Assembly: GCA_023653785.1 (NCBI GenBank)
Contig: JAMKCH010010190.1
Location: 42,596 to 106,595 of the forward strand
DNA length: 64,000 nt
From: Ophioderma brevispina
Lineage: Eukaryota; Echinodermata; Ophiuroidea; Amphilepidida; Ophiodermatidae
Direction: 5' to 3'
The notes under the pieces are model-generated. The model ran no database searches, was not told where the DNA came from, and saw only the letters and a program-made list of their open reading frames with translations. The number at the start of each line of letters is the position of its first letter. The first letter of the stretch is position 1. Shown in pieces: positions 34,681-46,301 of the stretch. Both the position numbers and the translations under genes were made by a program.

Positions 34681-35582
34681 AAGCACTCATCCACCGCATT
34701 TCGAATTGAACCTACAAGGCTTGTGACGTAGTTATTCTAATGTTTTTATGTCTTCTTAATATGGCAATTTATTCATAGCCTATAAATACTGGCTTTATTA
34801 TTCGGTTTTAACAAATATTAAATAAAATTACTGATCCCCCAGTCGTTCGGGGGCATAACCTTTTATTTTTTGCCGAGGTGTCACACTTGAAAGAAACTGA
34901 TGGTGGATCTTTATGGTATTTTTTGGTGCATTTTTAAGAGAGTTAGCCAACAGAATAATTACCACCCATGTAAATTATATATGTTTCCATTTGAACTAAT
35001 TATAGAACAAGCGTAAATTAGATTAAAGAAACACTCGCAGCGCGAGATTCGGCGACACTATTATTTTCCTATGTTTTACCCAGATTAAGTGGGTGCCGGC
35101 TGTTACTATGCTCTTTTTTATACTGACTCGGTTTTTAGTTATATAGGTTTAGTCGCTACTTGACCTGTCCTATGTAATACCTCACAAACGGGCATTGCAC
35201 ACATGAGAAATTGAGCACTCAAAGAGCCGTCTTTCAATTAAGCCGATCAATACACTTGGAAGAGGCGCCTAGCTTGTTCTTTGAAGTGTTGTTTGAACTT
35301 CGAGATTTGTTGTTCCATATATCTAGATCGACTTCATTGAATAGTTTTGTGGGATAACGTATTTTATGATTGTTTAAGTAGATATTGCGTTTAATAGAGC
35401 CATTGCTATATACTGTAAAGTTATACACAATTTGAAAATTATCATAATTATCGAACGAACGTTTCCTTTTCTGAATTTTATTATTATTTGAGGGTTTAAT
35501 TACATGAACATGTAAATACTTAACACAGGACAAAATACATAATTCTTTTGTATTTAGTTCTTTTTACTGACACTCGTCCCGT
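34681..35582. other. About 900 bp without recognised features
   Basis: AT-rich. A 99-codon minus-strand frame (35234-35533) is Asn/Lys/Ser-rich with no recognised domain. It could be chance in AT-rich DNA or a fragment of an unknown exon; I cannot support a gene. Confidence 0.4.
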
Positions 35583-35788
35583 TAGTGGACAAGGGAGGAT
35601 CCTATAGGGACCCGCACTAATGGACAAGGGAGGATCCTATAGGGACCCGCACTAATTATCTTATATTAACGGGTCGATGTGTATTTAAAGTGGACACATA
35701 CAAAAATATGAGTCTGTAAAAGTATATCGTTAATCGTAAAAGTGGCAAAATTTATTTCCGGGTTCCTGGGATTCCTCCTTGTCCACTT
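35583..35788. mobile_element. Small MITE with duplicated left TIR
   Basis: The left end TAGTGGACAAGGGAGGATCC is mirrored by GGATTCCTCCTTGTCCACTT at about 35769-35788, giving arms of about 30 bp. The left TIR is present twice as an exact 35-bp tandem: 35586-35620 and 35621-35655, each holding GGACAAGGGAGGATCCTATA and GGGACCCGCACTAA. The centre of about 100 bp is AT-rich. No coding potential. Confidence 0.7.
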
Positions 35789-36339
35789 AAATGTTGTAAA
35801 ACAACGGCTGACCGTGATGGTCTGAAGATGTATGAAAAAAAAAAAAATCGTTACATACAACATGCCAAACCAAACTCCCTACAAAAAATGAAAGTCAAAT
35901 AACGGTACGGTCTTTAAATAAGCAGTTGTATATATTTTAATTCAACCACTATCAGAAACGGCAGACAGTATTAGTTTAATCATTCGGTCCCTGCATTCCG
36001 TCAGAGATGAAAATGTTTAGATTTTGTTTTTTAACAAATTTAAATCAAGCATTTTCCGGAGCATATTCGAAATAAGCATGACAGAATCCATTCAATGGGT
36101 TCAAGAAGACTAACCTTTAGGTCAATGATTTTGAGATGGCTTCTCAAGTGACTACGGTCATTAGAGAAGTCGTAAGACTACGATTATTTGAGAAGCAATT
36201 GCAAACATTATTGTGTTTATTATTCATAACTTTATAGAACAGCGGCGTAAAAATAACTGGACACTCAGATTGGCATTATGATGGATCAAAAGGTGAATGG
36301 GGGAAAGACTTGATTTCTCAATATTTTTATTTATTTTCG

Positions 36340-36660
36340 TTATCTTTGGAGGACGGTGCGAGGGGGTAAGGGATCTGAATGAGGGGCTAATGCCAACCTG
36401 GTGAACTCAAGTGACTCAGGTTCGAAATCAGGATTTTGATAGGGGCGATATTTTTTCAAAAGTTGACCTTTCCTCCAGTTGGCCGAATTTGGACAAAGTG
36501 GACTTTTAATCGAAATGTGAACTTTTTTCAACGGAAAAGCATAAACCCAGAATTTTGGTTCGTTTCACTCGCAAAATCTATTGTTTGGTTCATGAGCTCT
36601 TTTTAGGGACTTTAAGGGTGAGTTCTTCTGGATTTTTTGGGGATGTCTGGTTACGAGCCT
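36340..36660 (+). repeat. Dispersed AAAGTGGAC repeat, copy 1
   Basis: Contains GACAAAGTGGACTTTTAAT (about 36492), AACTTTTTTCAACGG and repeated GACTTT/GAACTTT text, resembling the middle of the copies at 37436-37600 and 47655-47900. The boundaries are uncertain. Confidence 0.4.
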
Positions 36661-36955
36661 GACAGTGACGTGTAAACATGCTGCGCATTGCTTTATTTAC
36701 AAATTAGTTACATTCGGGAGGATTAGTTTTAATCTCTCTATTTCTGGAAGTGCTTCAAAGACAAAATGCGCGGTACATCGGAACCTGCGCAAATTTGCAA
36801 TAATCCACTGTGCCGAGGAATTCGTTGTACTGTTCCCCAGGAGAAGGTGCCAGGCTACTGACCGGAACCAATATCAAACACAATGTCAGGTGGACGGTCA
36901 CTTGACCAAACTGTAAATTCAGCAGTAATTACATGACTCAAGGTTAAGGGCTTTT

Positions 36956-36993
36956 AAGCGAGACAGGTGTCAACAAGTGCCTGTCGCTTGACA
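36956..36993. repeat. Imperfect hairpin AAGCGA.GACAGG / CCTGTCGCTT
   Basis: A stem of about 10 bp with a two-base bulge and a loop of about 14 bases. No wider context recognised. Confidence 0.45.
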
Positions 36994-37435
36994 ATTTTTC
37001 ATAGCAACTGATGTGAAAATGGACCCCATTCTAATAACTACCTTTCTTTTAAAGACCTTCTATATAATATTCAGGGCTTTCAATATAGGGTTTGTGTTTT
37101 AACAATAGTTTTGCGGCATTTTTTTCTGGAGTAGGGAGGACAGTCTGATCTTTGTTTGCAGGGTATTCCGATGACCAACTACGTTATAAAGGTATCTAGA
37201 GGGATTCCTATTTGACCAGAAATAGAAATGACCACCAATAAAATCTGGGTCAAAAGGACCGCCTGACCTGAGACATCGAACAAATATGCGGTAAAATGGT
37301 TCACACATACGTCAAAAGTCACACCGGGGGAAATGGCACTAGCATCTTATAATTTTTTAAAAAAAAAATGCCCGTTTGTGCGACAAATTGAAAATTTTTT
37401 TGTTGTTGTTTGATCATTGCATGATGAAGATTAAG

Positions 37436-37600
37436 CAGGGCCCGCAGGATTTATTGGGGTGCGGGACTTCGCAAAAAGTGGACTTGTTTGGGTAAAAGTG
37501 GACTTTTTGGGTAAAACGTGGAACTTAAGCCCCCTAAAAATGGTTCCTTTTCTAGGAATTTTTGAACATCTCATCACCAAACCACTCCAAAATGTGGACA
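37436..37600 (+). repeat. Dispersed AAAGTGGAC repeat, copy 2
   Basis: GCAGGATTTATTGGGGTGCG, AAAAAGTGGACTTGTTTGG, TAAAAGTGGACTTTTTGGG and GAACATCTCATCACCAAA are shared in order with 47665-47815. It looks like a decayed transposable element of the GCGTACGCAGGATTT type; no ends are resolved. Confidence 0.6.
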
Positions 37601-38860
37601 ACATGCGTTAAGGGCCTTGAAAATAAGAGAGATATAGCTGATGTGTTGAATCCGGCGATGCTACTTTTATCAGATTAGGCAATGTTATCCACATTGCATG
37701 GCGACACAAGTCAATTTTGAAATTTTATAGTAAATGGCTTGATCTCAGAGAGAGATTTCGAAAGATATTTTTTTTGTGTGAGTAACTAAAAATAATCACA
37801 TAGAACTAAAGATAGTCAGCCTAAAATGCTTAATATTAAAGTAAGAGATGAATCGTTTTTTCACCGTTCATGCAATAAATATTATGTGCCAGTAACGTTG
37901 CCATAGGATACCGTGTACAACAAAAATTCCGAATAAGGACAAGAGGAGGACCCATAGCTATCTATTGGTACCCAAAATCAAGTGCCTATGATGTTTCCGT
38001 GTTGTGCTAGACATGTGGGTACTTCTCTCCCGAAAGCCCCCCCCCCCCCCATCCACCCACTTGCATAAACAGTATCTTACCCAAACCCCGATGGAGCTTT
38101 GTTTGGATGATTAAAAGGAGCGGAAACTGTCAATTGAAATTACATTAAATAATTTGGCACCAAAAAAGGGGGTTTTTAGCAAGCTGGAGAAAAAACCTGA
38201 AGGGTGTTGCCACCCCCCTCCCTTCAGTAGACGAGGGTTCAATTGAAAAGTTTGTTTTGCAGGGGTTTGGTTGTTTCTCTCTCAAAAATGGCCACATGAT
38301 CTGATTCGTAACCCTAATGAGCTGAGATTTATAAAGTTCTGACATTTTTTCATTTTGAGATAATAGACGTTGAGTTCACAAAAAACAATATAATACACAA
38401 GGAATTTTTTCCGGAAGGGGGTCTTTAAACAAATGTACATTTTGAAAAACTAAACAAAATTATATATCATTTTAAAGCTTAGGCAAATGTAACGTTCAAA
38501 AAAAATATTATTATCTACAAAAAACCTAAATGTCAGTTACAGAACCTTGATTTCTAGCTCACGATTTGTTTTATTGCCTTATTTCACTTATCGAAGTAAC
38601 TGTCATATTAAATACCATAAACTGTGACAGATTAACACAATACAAATCTATCGTAATTAGTTTTGATGATAACATACCAGTTATCATCAAGGCGAAAACA
38701 CCTTCCTTTACATTATCTTTAACAAATATTTATTTCTACTAAGACAACGAGATTTGTCTTTTAAAATAGAAGTAAAATTTGACCATGCAAGTACGCAGGT
38801 ACACCAATGTACTAGATTAAAGACGTCACGTGTAGAAACAAGCCTCCAACACGCAAATAA
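37601..38860. other. About 1.25 kb without recognised genes
   Basis: Contains a C12 run near 38038-38050 and a TTGCCACCCCCCTCCCTTCAG block at about 38205-38226 recalling the 5.8-kb hairpin. Nothing coding recognised. Confidence 0.45.
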
Positions 38861-38973
38861 AACTTTCACTAATGTTTAGAATGTTCCGTCAAAAAACAAA
38901 TCATAAACAATGTAAAACACATGTAATTCCAATTTGTTGTAGGTGTTTTCCCCTTACTTACTCGGAAATCCTG
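38861..38973 (+). repeat. 115-bp direct repeat, copy 1
   Basis: AACTTTCACTAATGTTTAGA to ACTTACTCGGAAATCCTG. It recurs at 39576-39691 with a few indels, mainly in T and A runs. The copies are 715 bp apart in the same orientation; the sequence between them is not repeated. Confidence 0.8.
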
Positions 38974-39575
38974 TAATGTTTTTAGAGTGGGCGACGGGTA
39001 CCGAACGGAACCTGCATCCAGTCTGAATTTGGTCCAATTTGACGGAACTTAGTCTTCTTATTTACATACTAGATCCTATCTTGCGGTCTAAGAAAAAAAA
39101 ACATTGTGAGTTACAAAATGCATACCGTAATCATCATACGAGAGAGTTACAATTATAATCTAAATGATGTAAAATACAACCTTCCCTTGGTTTATTTATG
39201 TAATACGGAAAGACGTGTTGACCGCTATTGTCACACAACTTGAAAATTAGATCTATCTTAGACAAAAAATTCAGTACTTTTCCCCATCGACCTTTGTTTG
39301 AAGTTCGGGTGTTTCCGAAAAGAGTTGACTATTTACGGAGTGGTAACCTTCTGTCACTCTCATAATTAAAAGCATAAAATTAGTATGCAAGTACACCCAT
39401 ATCGAAGATTTACCAACCAGAACCTTTTGAACAAGACAATTGCATAAAAATTGATATAGGACTAAAAGCACATGGGATAAAAACAAAATACCCAAAAAAT
39501 CGAAAATGCTAACTTTTAAAACAACACTGTTTAGTGTTGATTAAAGAGCCAGCAGCTAGCAAGACGCTGTCACTA

Positions 39576-39691
39576 AACTTTCACTAATGTTTAGAAATGT
39601 TTTTTTTTCGTCAAAAACAAATAAACAATGTAAAACACATGTAATTCAATTTGTTTTAGGGTGTTTTCCCCTTACTTACTCGGAAATCCTG
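39576..39691 (+). repeat. 115-bp direct repeat, copy 2
   Basis: Same text as 38861-38973 with an expanded T run (about 39600-39608) and small indels. It ends about 100 bp before the inverted arm that starts at about 39795. Confidence 0.8.
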
Positions 39692-39794
39692 ATAAGCCAC
39701 TGTACAAATTCTGATTAAAGGAAATAAACCCGTACAACGACTTAATATAGATATATACATACTCTTTCAAAATAATGGATTGACCCAATATCGA

Positions 39795-40418
39795 GTAGTC
39801 GGGTCCATAGCCACGCGCAACAGGGACATGGTGTTCACTTTCTGTTTGATAGTGTTTCTTAACTGATTTGTTCGCCTGAAACTACTGGTACCGGCAATTT
39901 TTAAAAAAGTGTGCCCAAAGTGGTCCCCCAGGGGACCCCGAGGTGGGGTGGGGGGAAAAGTTAGGTTTGGTATACATTGACCCCAATTTGTGTTTTTGGA
40001 GGCCATCTATCGGTTTTCGGGCATGGACAAGTTGATTGATTTAACTTTCAAAATCCAAAATAGCTGGCCTTATGCCCCAAATTCAAAATGGCTGCCCAAA
40101 AGGTGAGTTTTGGAGTTGTTAGGTGCAATTGACCATTTGAGCAATGTTTGGTTATTTTTGTAAGTTCTTTTACATCATGAGGTGGGTAAGGCAACTTCCA
40201 AAATCCAAAATATGGTTGACATATATCAAAATATTAAAACATTACAAATAGTTGCTCGATTCCAACATTTAATTTCTTCAATCATTTGGTATATATTGAC
40301 ACAGTTTAAAAATTCCATATTGCTGCTATGTTGTTTACATTTTTTCAAATTGCGTCCTTTTTATTAACCTATCAATTAAATTGGAATTCAGAGTGTTTTT
40401 GTTGAGCGAGCGCGTCAT
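39795..40418 (+). repeat. Left inverted arm of the 7.2-kb structure
   Basis: Carries a G-rich GAGGTGGGGTGGGGGGAAAAG tract read as GGTGGGGTGGGGGG at about 39941-39954. The outer boundary lies near GTCGGGTCCATAGCC (39798) and the inner boundary near GAGCGAGCGCGTCAT (40404-40418). Confidence 0.75.
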
Positions 40419-40879
40419 ATTTGTCTGGATTTAGAAATATTAACGATGGGAGTCAGTTTGGGTTAATTTTGTGTTTTCGTTAGTAAGAGACCACTTAGAC
40501 TAAATGCACTCATGCTACACTATACGGATATACAGTTCCGTTTGTACACTGAGGATCTATAATCGGGGTTGTCAATTTATTGTCATGCGCACATTGTCCA
40601 AAGTCCAAAAATGTACCCTTTTTCAAATTCAAACATGGCGGCACAAATAGTGAGTTGTAGATCATTAGGTGTTAGGACATATTTGGGCAATTTATGGTTC
40701 TTTATAAGTGTTGTGACATGCGAGATGGTTGAGGGGCACATACAATTTCTCAAGATTTCGGGTGTATTGGACAATTGCTGTACTTGGTGTCCATCATTAG
40801 GTTATTGGGCGTCATAATTTGTGAATTTTGAAAACCGAGGCATAATGAGCAAATGGACGGATAGAGAATGGATGTTGTA

Positions 40880-42010
40880 TAGGAAACAATGGAAAATATA
40901 ATTTAGGGATTTTGCAAAAGAAATCTTGTATATTTTCACCAAATGGGGTGAAAGACCAGTGGTCATTGAAGGTCATCTGTGCACACTCCACATGTGCCTT
41001 GTCCAAAGTTCCTTTGAGGCAAGTTTAATGGTCAAGACCACCCTATTTGAGAACATCTTATATACTTAGATTTTAAACAAATGGGTAAACCTTTGTAAGG
41101 TTCAATTAAAAGTCGCACACCTGCGTATTGGGGCCAGTGATTCGTTTACGGTGATGGTTCGGCATTTGCAGAGGTATAGCATTCGACAAAATGGAGTCAA
41201 AACGTCACATAGGGGCAGTAGAGGGTACATGTGTTTATGTACCATATTTTGAGTCCTGGACAAGTGGTGTTTTAAGGGTGCCGCAGCATTTTATTTGTAG
41301 AACAGTGTTTTAGAGATTTTGACAAAAATGTGACAAAGAGCCACGAGAGGTCATTAGTGTCAATCTGTGCAAACACCCCATTTTCGTCATTCAGATTCCA
41401 TATCAGTTCTGGACCAGCGATTGTTTTAGTATGTCATAGCCACTTGTTATTTGCAAAAGACAGTGTTTAGATGTGACAAAATGGGTCAGAAGACATGTAG
41501 GCACATAGTAATTCAGTCGTCATATCCCCTGTGAGTGGTGGCCCAGGGGTTCGTTTGAGGAATTTTTGGGTATTCAAATTGTAGTTTGAAAAAAATAGTG
41601 TTTACATGTACTCTATATATATATATATAGATAGTATATTATATAGAGTTATCTATATATATATAGGGGTCGAAGGTCAGGTAGGGGTCGTTAGGGATAA
41701 ATCCGTGTACACCACGAGTATTTTGCCCAGGGTGGTTTTGAGCAAGTTAATGGTGGTTCAAACTTTATTTGAAAAGCGAATAGATTCTAAACAAAATGGA
41801 GTCAAAAAGTCACATAGGGGTAGTAGAGGTCAATATGTGAACACTATTGAGTCGGGACCAGTGGATATTTTAAAGTTAAGTTGGAGTTATTTGGCAGTTT
41901 GGTGGACTATACGTCTAGATTTATTCTCTTTATATATTTGTCAAAATGGGTTAAAAGTCACACAGGCATCAGGGAGGCAATCTGTGCAACTACTATACCT
42001 CTAAATTCTT
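40880..42010 (+). repeat. Degenerate ~145-bp tandem repeat, left block
   Basis: The recurring motif is GACAAAATGGGTCAAAAGTC (consensus), then CACATAGGGGTCATTAGAGG, a GTCAATCTGTGCAAACACC-like block and a CTGGACCAGTG-like block. Matches begin near 41190, 41335, 41475, 41790 and 41940, with spacing of about 140-150 bp or a multiple of it. Many units are incomplete. GGTCA/AGGTCA-type hexamers recur as part of the unit. No frame is kept across units. Confidence 0.65.
41610..41668. repeat. AT microsatellite
   Basis: Two (TA)n runs at about 41615-41630 and 41653-41664 with a TAGATAGTATATTATATAGA link, capable of hairpin formation. Confidence 0.7.
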
Positions 42011-42044
42011 AAATTACCATTTTCGCCACTTTTCAAAAATCGCG

Positions 42045-42145
42045 GAGAGGACCCTGCCTTATATAGTGGGAAGGGAAATTGCTCCCAGTCTAACAAGACA
42101 AAAACGCTACCTCCTTTTTTGCGGTGAGTGTCATGTAGGTAGTCA
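42045..42145 (+). repeat. Short dispersed repeat, partner of 22850-22965
   Basis: GGACCCTGCCTTATATAGTG, CTAACAAGACAAAAACGC, TACCTCCTTTTTTGCGGTGA. See the 22.85-kb copy. Confidence 0.55.
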
Positions 42146-42169
42146 TTTTCACTCTAAGGGATTACAGCC

Positions 42170-43735
42170 CTAGGCCCTGGGCGTCCAGAAATCCCGGGGG
42201 GGCCACGTATCAATGACAAGGGGTATCATCCGTGTCCAAGGCCATCACAAAAAGGCATCCCTAAATACGTATTCGAAGCCTGAATTTTCACCCCTAAAAA
42301 CGTATCAGCAGCGCAAATTAGCTACCCTAAACAAATACTGATGGAATTTGCGCCCCGAAACAAGTATCAGTAGCGCAAATTTGCATTACCCTAAACAAGT
42401 ATTGTCTTTCTCCATACCCTAAACAAGTAATTTGCTGCTATTATACCCTATACGTAAAACCCCAAAACCTATTCTTGGAACACCAGAGAGGGCTTGTCGA
42501 AGCTTGTGGGTAATTAAGAAAATATATGGGGAAAGTTTTTTTCAGCAGGATATGTGTCCGAGGAAAGGTATTTAAAAGGGGAATGCATTTTGAGCCAGGG
42601 GCGTATCCACAAATTCTAGGACGGGCGGGCACGACTAGTCGAAAAAAAAAAATAACGATATGGTTGAAGAGCGGCAATTGGCGCCTACATGCAAATATTC
42701 ACTTTCCAAAGCAACATTTTCATGCGACTTTGATAGAAATATAAAATGTTACATTTGTAAGTGATTCACTATAACAAAATATAGGTATGATAAAATGGGC
42801 CTTTATAAAAAAGTAAAACAGACTTGATGGTTAAAGTGTCAAAGAGAATTCATATAGTAAGTGGAGCGGGAGGGGGTACCGCTCTCTCTCTGCGCGCAAG
42901 CGCGGAACCATGCCAAGCCAATGTTTGTTTCGAAATACAGTGTCTATGCAAATTGATAAAAAAAACCAATTTGATATTTGTAAGTGGTTAACTTTAAAAT
43001 GCATATGGCAATTGATCGACGGTTAAACCAGAAAATATGTAGGGCATGTAGGCATAAGGGTTATTTTGGAACTAATCTAAAATTAAGGTGTTCATGGATG
43101 TAGTTCGTTAAGCGGCACGGGGGCGGGTCGCAAGGAAACATTGATGTATTTATTTTCAAGACTTTCCTATGGGTACTAAAGGATCCGGGAGAATTTCATT
43201 TAGAGAACGTGATTTTCGGCACTTATTTCCGCATTTGCAGCGCAGCGATAATCCGGACATTTTCCCACGAAAATTTGCCGACATCCGCGCAATTATTCAC
43301 CAAATTATGACCCAAAAGTTATTTTAAAAACAGTTTATAAACCTAGATTGACTGACACTTTGTAATAAAATTATGAGTTTTAATTGCTAAAACGTTGTCC
43401 GTTTCATGGTAATTGATAATAATGTCGCATGGTTTCTAAATTTTGGAAATTTAGGGCTGTGAAAGCAACAGGTTTGAAGACAAAGTACAGAATTCCGCGA
43501 ACACTTTCAAAATTTTTTTTGCTGAAATATTAAATGAATATGGACCCTAAATGCCGCAAGTACTCATTTAGAAATTATAACCTCTTTTTCTTGATTTGGG
43601 GTGATTTTTAGACCATTTTCAGTTACGTACGGCCTGATCTAAAAAAATACCTTTTTACGTGGATTCTGGACACGGATGATTACCCCTTGTCTATGAAGGC
43701 TGATCCCTGGCCACTAAATAACTCGCAACCTGACA
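42170..43735. mobile_element. TIR element nested in the 7.2-kb structure
   Basis: GACAAGGGGTATCATCCGTG at about 42217 is matched in reverse complement by CGGATGATTACCCCTTGTC at about 43673-43691. Similarity extends outward (GGCCA) and inward (AAAAGGCAT/ACCTTTTTACG). Inside the left end is a tandem of CCCTAAACAAGTAT-type units spaced about 30-60 bp (42330-42460). No transposase is recognised. The boundaries are approximate. Confidence 0.55.
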
Positions 43736-44104
43736 AAAGGCACGGGTCCGCTCCGTGATTTTTGAGAAAAAAAAATGCGGCATTTGGGATTAAAGGGATG
43801 GGTCCTAGAGGCGTTTTAAGTTAGCTTATGGCAGCATTTATTTGCGAAAAAGGGGTTCAAAGGTAATGTTAGGGTCATTAATAGAAGTAAATCTGTGGGT
43901 GCACAATATGAGTTTCCTCTGGACTATTTTGGCAACAGTTTGGTGGCCATAACACTGTATTTGCAGAACTTTTTGTAGGTTTAACACATGGGTCAAATGT
44001 AAGTTCGGGTGATTAGAGTTCAAATGTCATTGCCCCAATGAGTGTTAATGTACCAGTTTTTTTTTTGAGCAGGTTTGGTGGTCACAGTTACTTATTTGCA
44101 GACA

Positions 44105-45020
44105 GCGGGGTCGGAAAATTCCGGAACGAAACCTTTTCTTGGAAGAATGGAAGAAACTGGAATTAAAAAAAGGTGTTTCTTCCAGTTTCTCGGAAGAAAA
44201 AAAACTGGAAGAAGAAACTGGAAGAAATTGGAAGAAATTGGAAGGAAATAAAGCAAAGGTTAGAACAACATACTAAATTTCACCATATTCATCTGCTTTG
44301 ACACTTCAAATAATCACGGCTTACTTTAGTTACTTTAAATTTCAATCTCAGAATGTTTTTTTTTTTTTTCAAAAGTAATTACAAGTTTTATAGCATGTTA
44401 GTATCCCTTGCAAGGTATATTACATTTTTTCACAATTTTGGTTTGGGATTGCATCAAATTATACAGATGATAATTGTAACTTATTTTCCGAGTCTTTCCA
44501 TGTGCCACATTTTTACTATCACAGTTGTAATGTAGCGAAAGACATGAAAAAGCTTTTTAAAATCTGTATGGCAATTGTTAATTTTATTACAAATCAAAAA
44601 GTAGCAAACATTAAGTGTTCTTTGTTGTAATGCTTAGTGGGAGAACCTGGGTTAGGGAAGGAACTATAACAATATTTTGAAAGTGTTCAAGTATTTAAGG
44701 AGACTCTGCTTGGCCTTGTGGTGTGAAAAGTGAGAATCAGTGTCTTCCAGTAATTTTTTTTTATATTTAGGCCATTGTGAATAAATGTGAGTTTAATTAT
44801 GAATTGCATGGGGTAGGGTTTAGGGGGGTCCCTGCAATGGTGATTTTGAATTATTTCACTATATTTCATTTCACGTATAATATAAACCAAAACTGTAAGT
44901 CATTTGCTTTAAAATAGAAATTTTAAATTGCTTTTTTAGTTTCTTCCGCTTTCAGTGGAAGAAATGGAGAAAACCCGGTTTTCCAAGTGGAAAAAGCCGG
45001 AAAAAACGGAGGGTATATAT
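44105..45020. mobile_element. Insertion bounded by GGAAGAAACTG-type sequence
   Basis: The left part has many GGAAGAAACTGGAAGAAATT units and an internal inverted copy (TTTCTTCCAGTTTCTCGGAA). The right part (about 44936-45020) carries GTTTCTTCCGCTTTCAGTGG, AAACCCGGTTTTCC and AAAAGCCGGAAAAAACGG, partly the inverse of the left end GTCGGAAAATTCCGGAACG. The ~680 bp between is AT-rich, with no coding recognised. It interrupts the tandem repeat, so it is probably an inserted element with weak TIRs. Confidence 0.4.
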
Positions 45021-45304
45021 TTTGACCCAAATGGGATCAAACGGTCACATAGTATAGAGTCAAAAGGGCAAATGAGTTCAAAAAGAGGTAATTCTGAGTG
45101 AATACCGTAAGAGTCCCGGACAGGGTTCTTTAATTGATTTTTGTATAACATGTCTTTGCAGACCAAATTTATAGAATTTGAGAAAATGGGGTCAAAGGCA
45201 TATAGGTCATTAGAGGACACTGGCTTCCTCAATAATGAGAATAGGGTCCGTGTTGGTGTGTGTGTGCTGTGGTGACATGCCTTATTATTAGACATATTGT
45301 ACAC

Positions 45305-45352
45305 TGTGATGTTGTTGTTGATGTCTGTTGTGTTGATGTCTGTTGTTGTGAA
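45305..45352 (+). repeat. (GTT/GATGTCT) microsatellite
   Basis: GATGTTGTTGTTGATGTCTG and a TTGTGTTGATGTCTGTTGTT repeat. The antisense frame over it is Asn/Thr/Ile-rich and not a gene. Confidence 0.65.
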
Positions 45353-46301
45353 AAAGGTTAACATTGCCTTTGATATCCGCAAACTTCGATGGATTTAACA
45401 AAATTAAACCATAGATAAACATGGCTCCCCATTTCCTGACGCGGTCAAAGGTAACATAACAAGCAAAGGTCGTGTGGGTCAATTGTAAAGATGTAAATAA
45501 CGTAAAATGTAAAAAACGACATATATATAAAAGAGTATAGTGCGACATTGGATCCCTCGTTTGTTGAGGAGGTTAAAGTTCCACAATGGCAAGGTCCAAG
45601 GTATGTGGGTCCAGTTGCCAAGAGAGGCTAAAATGTAGTGGACCTTCAAGTGAAAAGTTGAGTTCAATTGGAATCAGACTGGGGTCATAGGTGAAACATT
45701 GGAGTCCACATTGTTGATGGGATCAAAGGTCACATGCCAAGGTTCAAAAGGTCATATAAGGCCTTTCATTTACAAACCCACCACGGGCAGGCGGACACAT
45801 GCTGGTCCGAGGACCAATGTAATGTCTTTTTTGATTTGTTGGGAAGGTAATCGCAAAATAACAAACTAAAAGAGTCAACTTCCAAAGACCAGGACTGTTT
45901 TTAACAGTTTCAAGGTGCGAAGATATCAACGGTGACTTTGTGGCAAGTGTTTAGATACTCTAAGAGAGGAAAGCTCAGCCAGCCACTCGGAGAGGGTCGT
46001 AGCCAGTGCTCCTTCATTTTGCAAACCAAGAAAACGCCAGTGTTGCGCATGAAACCCAGATATGGTTCCTCAGCGTAGAATAACGAAACGTAAATCGTGG
46101 ATAGGTGCATGGAGTGCAAGAGGGAGTTTATTAAGTGTAGCTATTAATCGAAAACACGCCAAAAATTCACCCAAAACGACTCCCATCGCTAATATTTCAA
46201 AATCTCAATCCAACAAAAGATCCCGCCCCCTGATTGCGACGCAGCTTGTGACATTTTCAACAAAACGCACCATTACACGTCCGATTAGTAGAAACAATTA
46301 G

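Larger units (their letters stand above)
43850..45765 (+). repeat. Degenerate ~145-bp tandem repeat, right block
   Basis: Continuation of the unit seen at 40880-42010, same orientation: GGGTCAAATGTAAGTTCGGG (about 43990), TTGGTGGTCACAG (about 44080), ATGGGATCAAACGGTCACAT (about 45031), ATGGGGTCAAAGGCATATAG (about 45186) and ATGGGATCAAAGGTCACATG (about 45717). It is interrupted at 44105-45020 by GGAAGAAACTG sequence. Confidence 0.55.

Noticed and set aside
35234..35533. 99-codon minus-strand frame as a gene
   Set aside because: Asn/Lys/Ser-rich composition expected of AT-rich DNA; no domain, no adjacent exon-like frame, no repeat support.
44936..45382. 148-codon minus-strand open frame, one of the longest in the window
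   Set aside because: It lies in the degenerate tandem repeat and a GTT microsatellite; no domain, and sister repeat units are not open in this frame.
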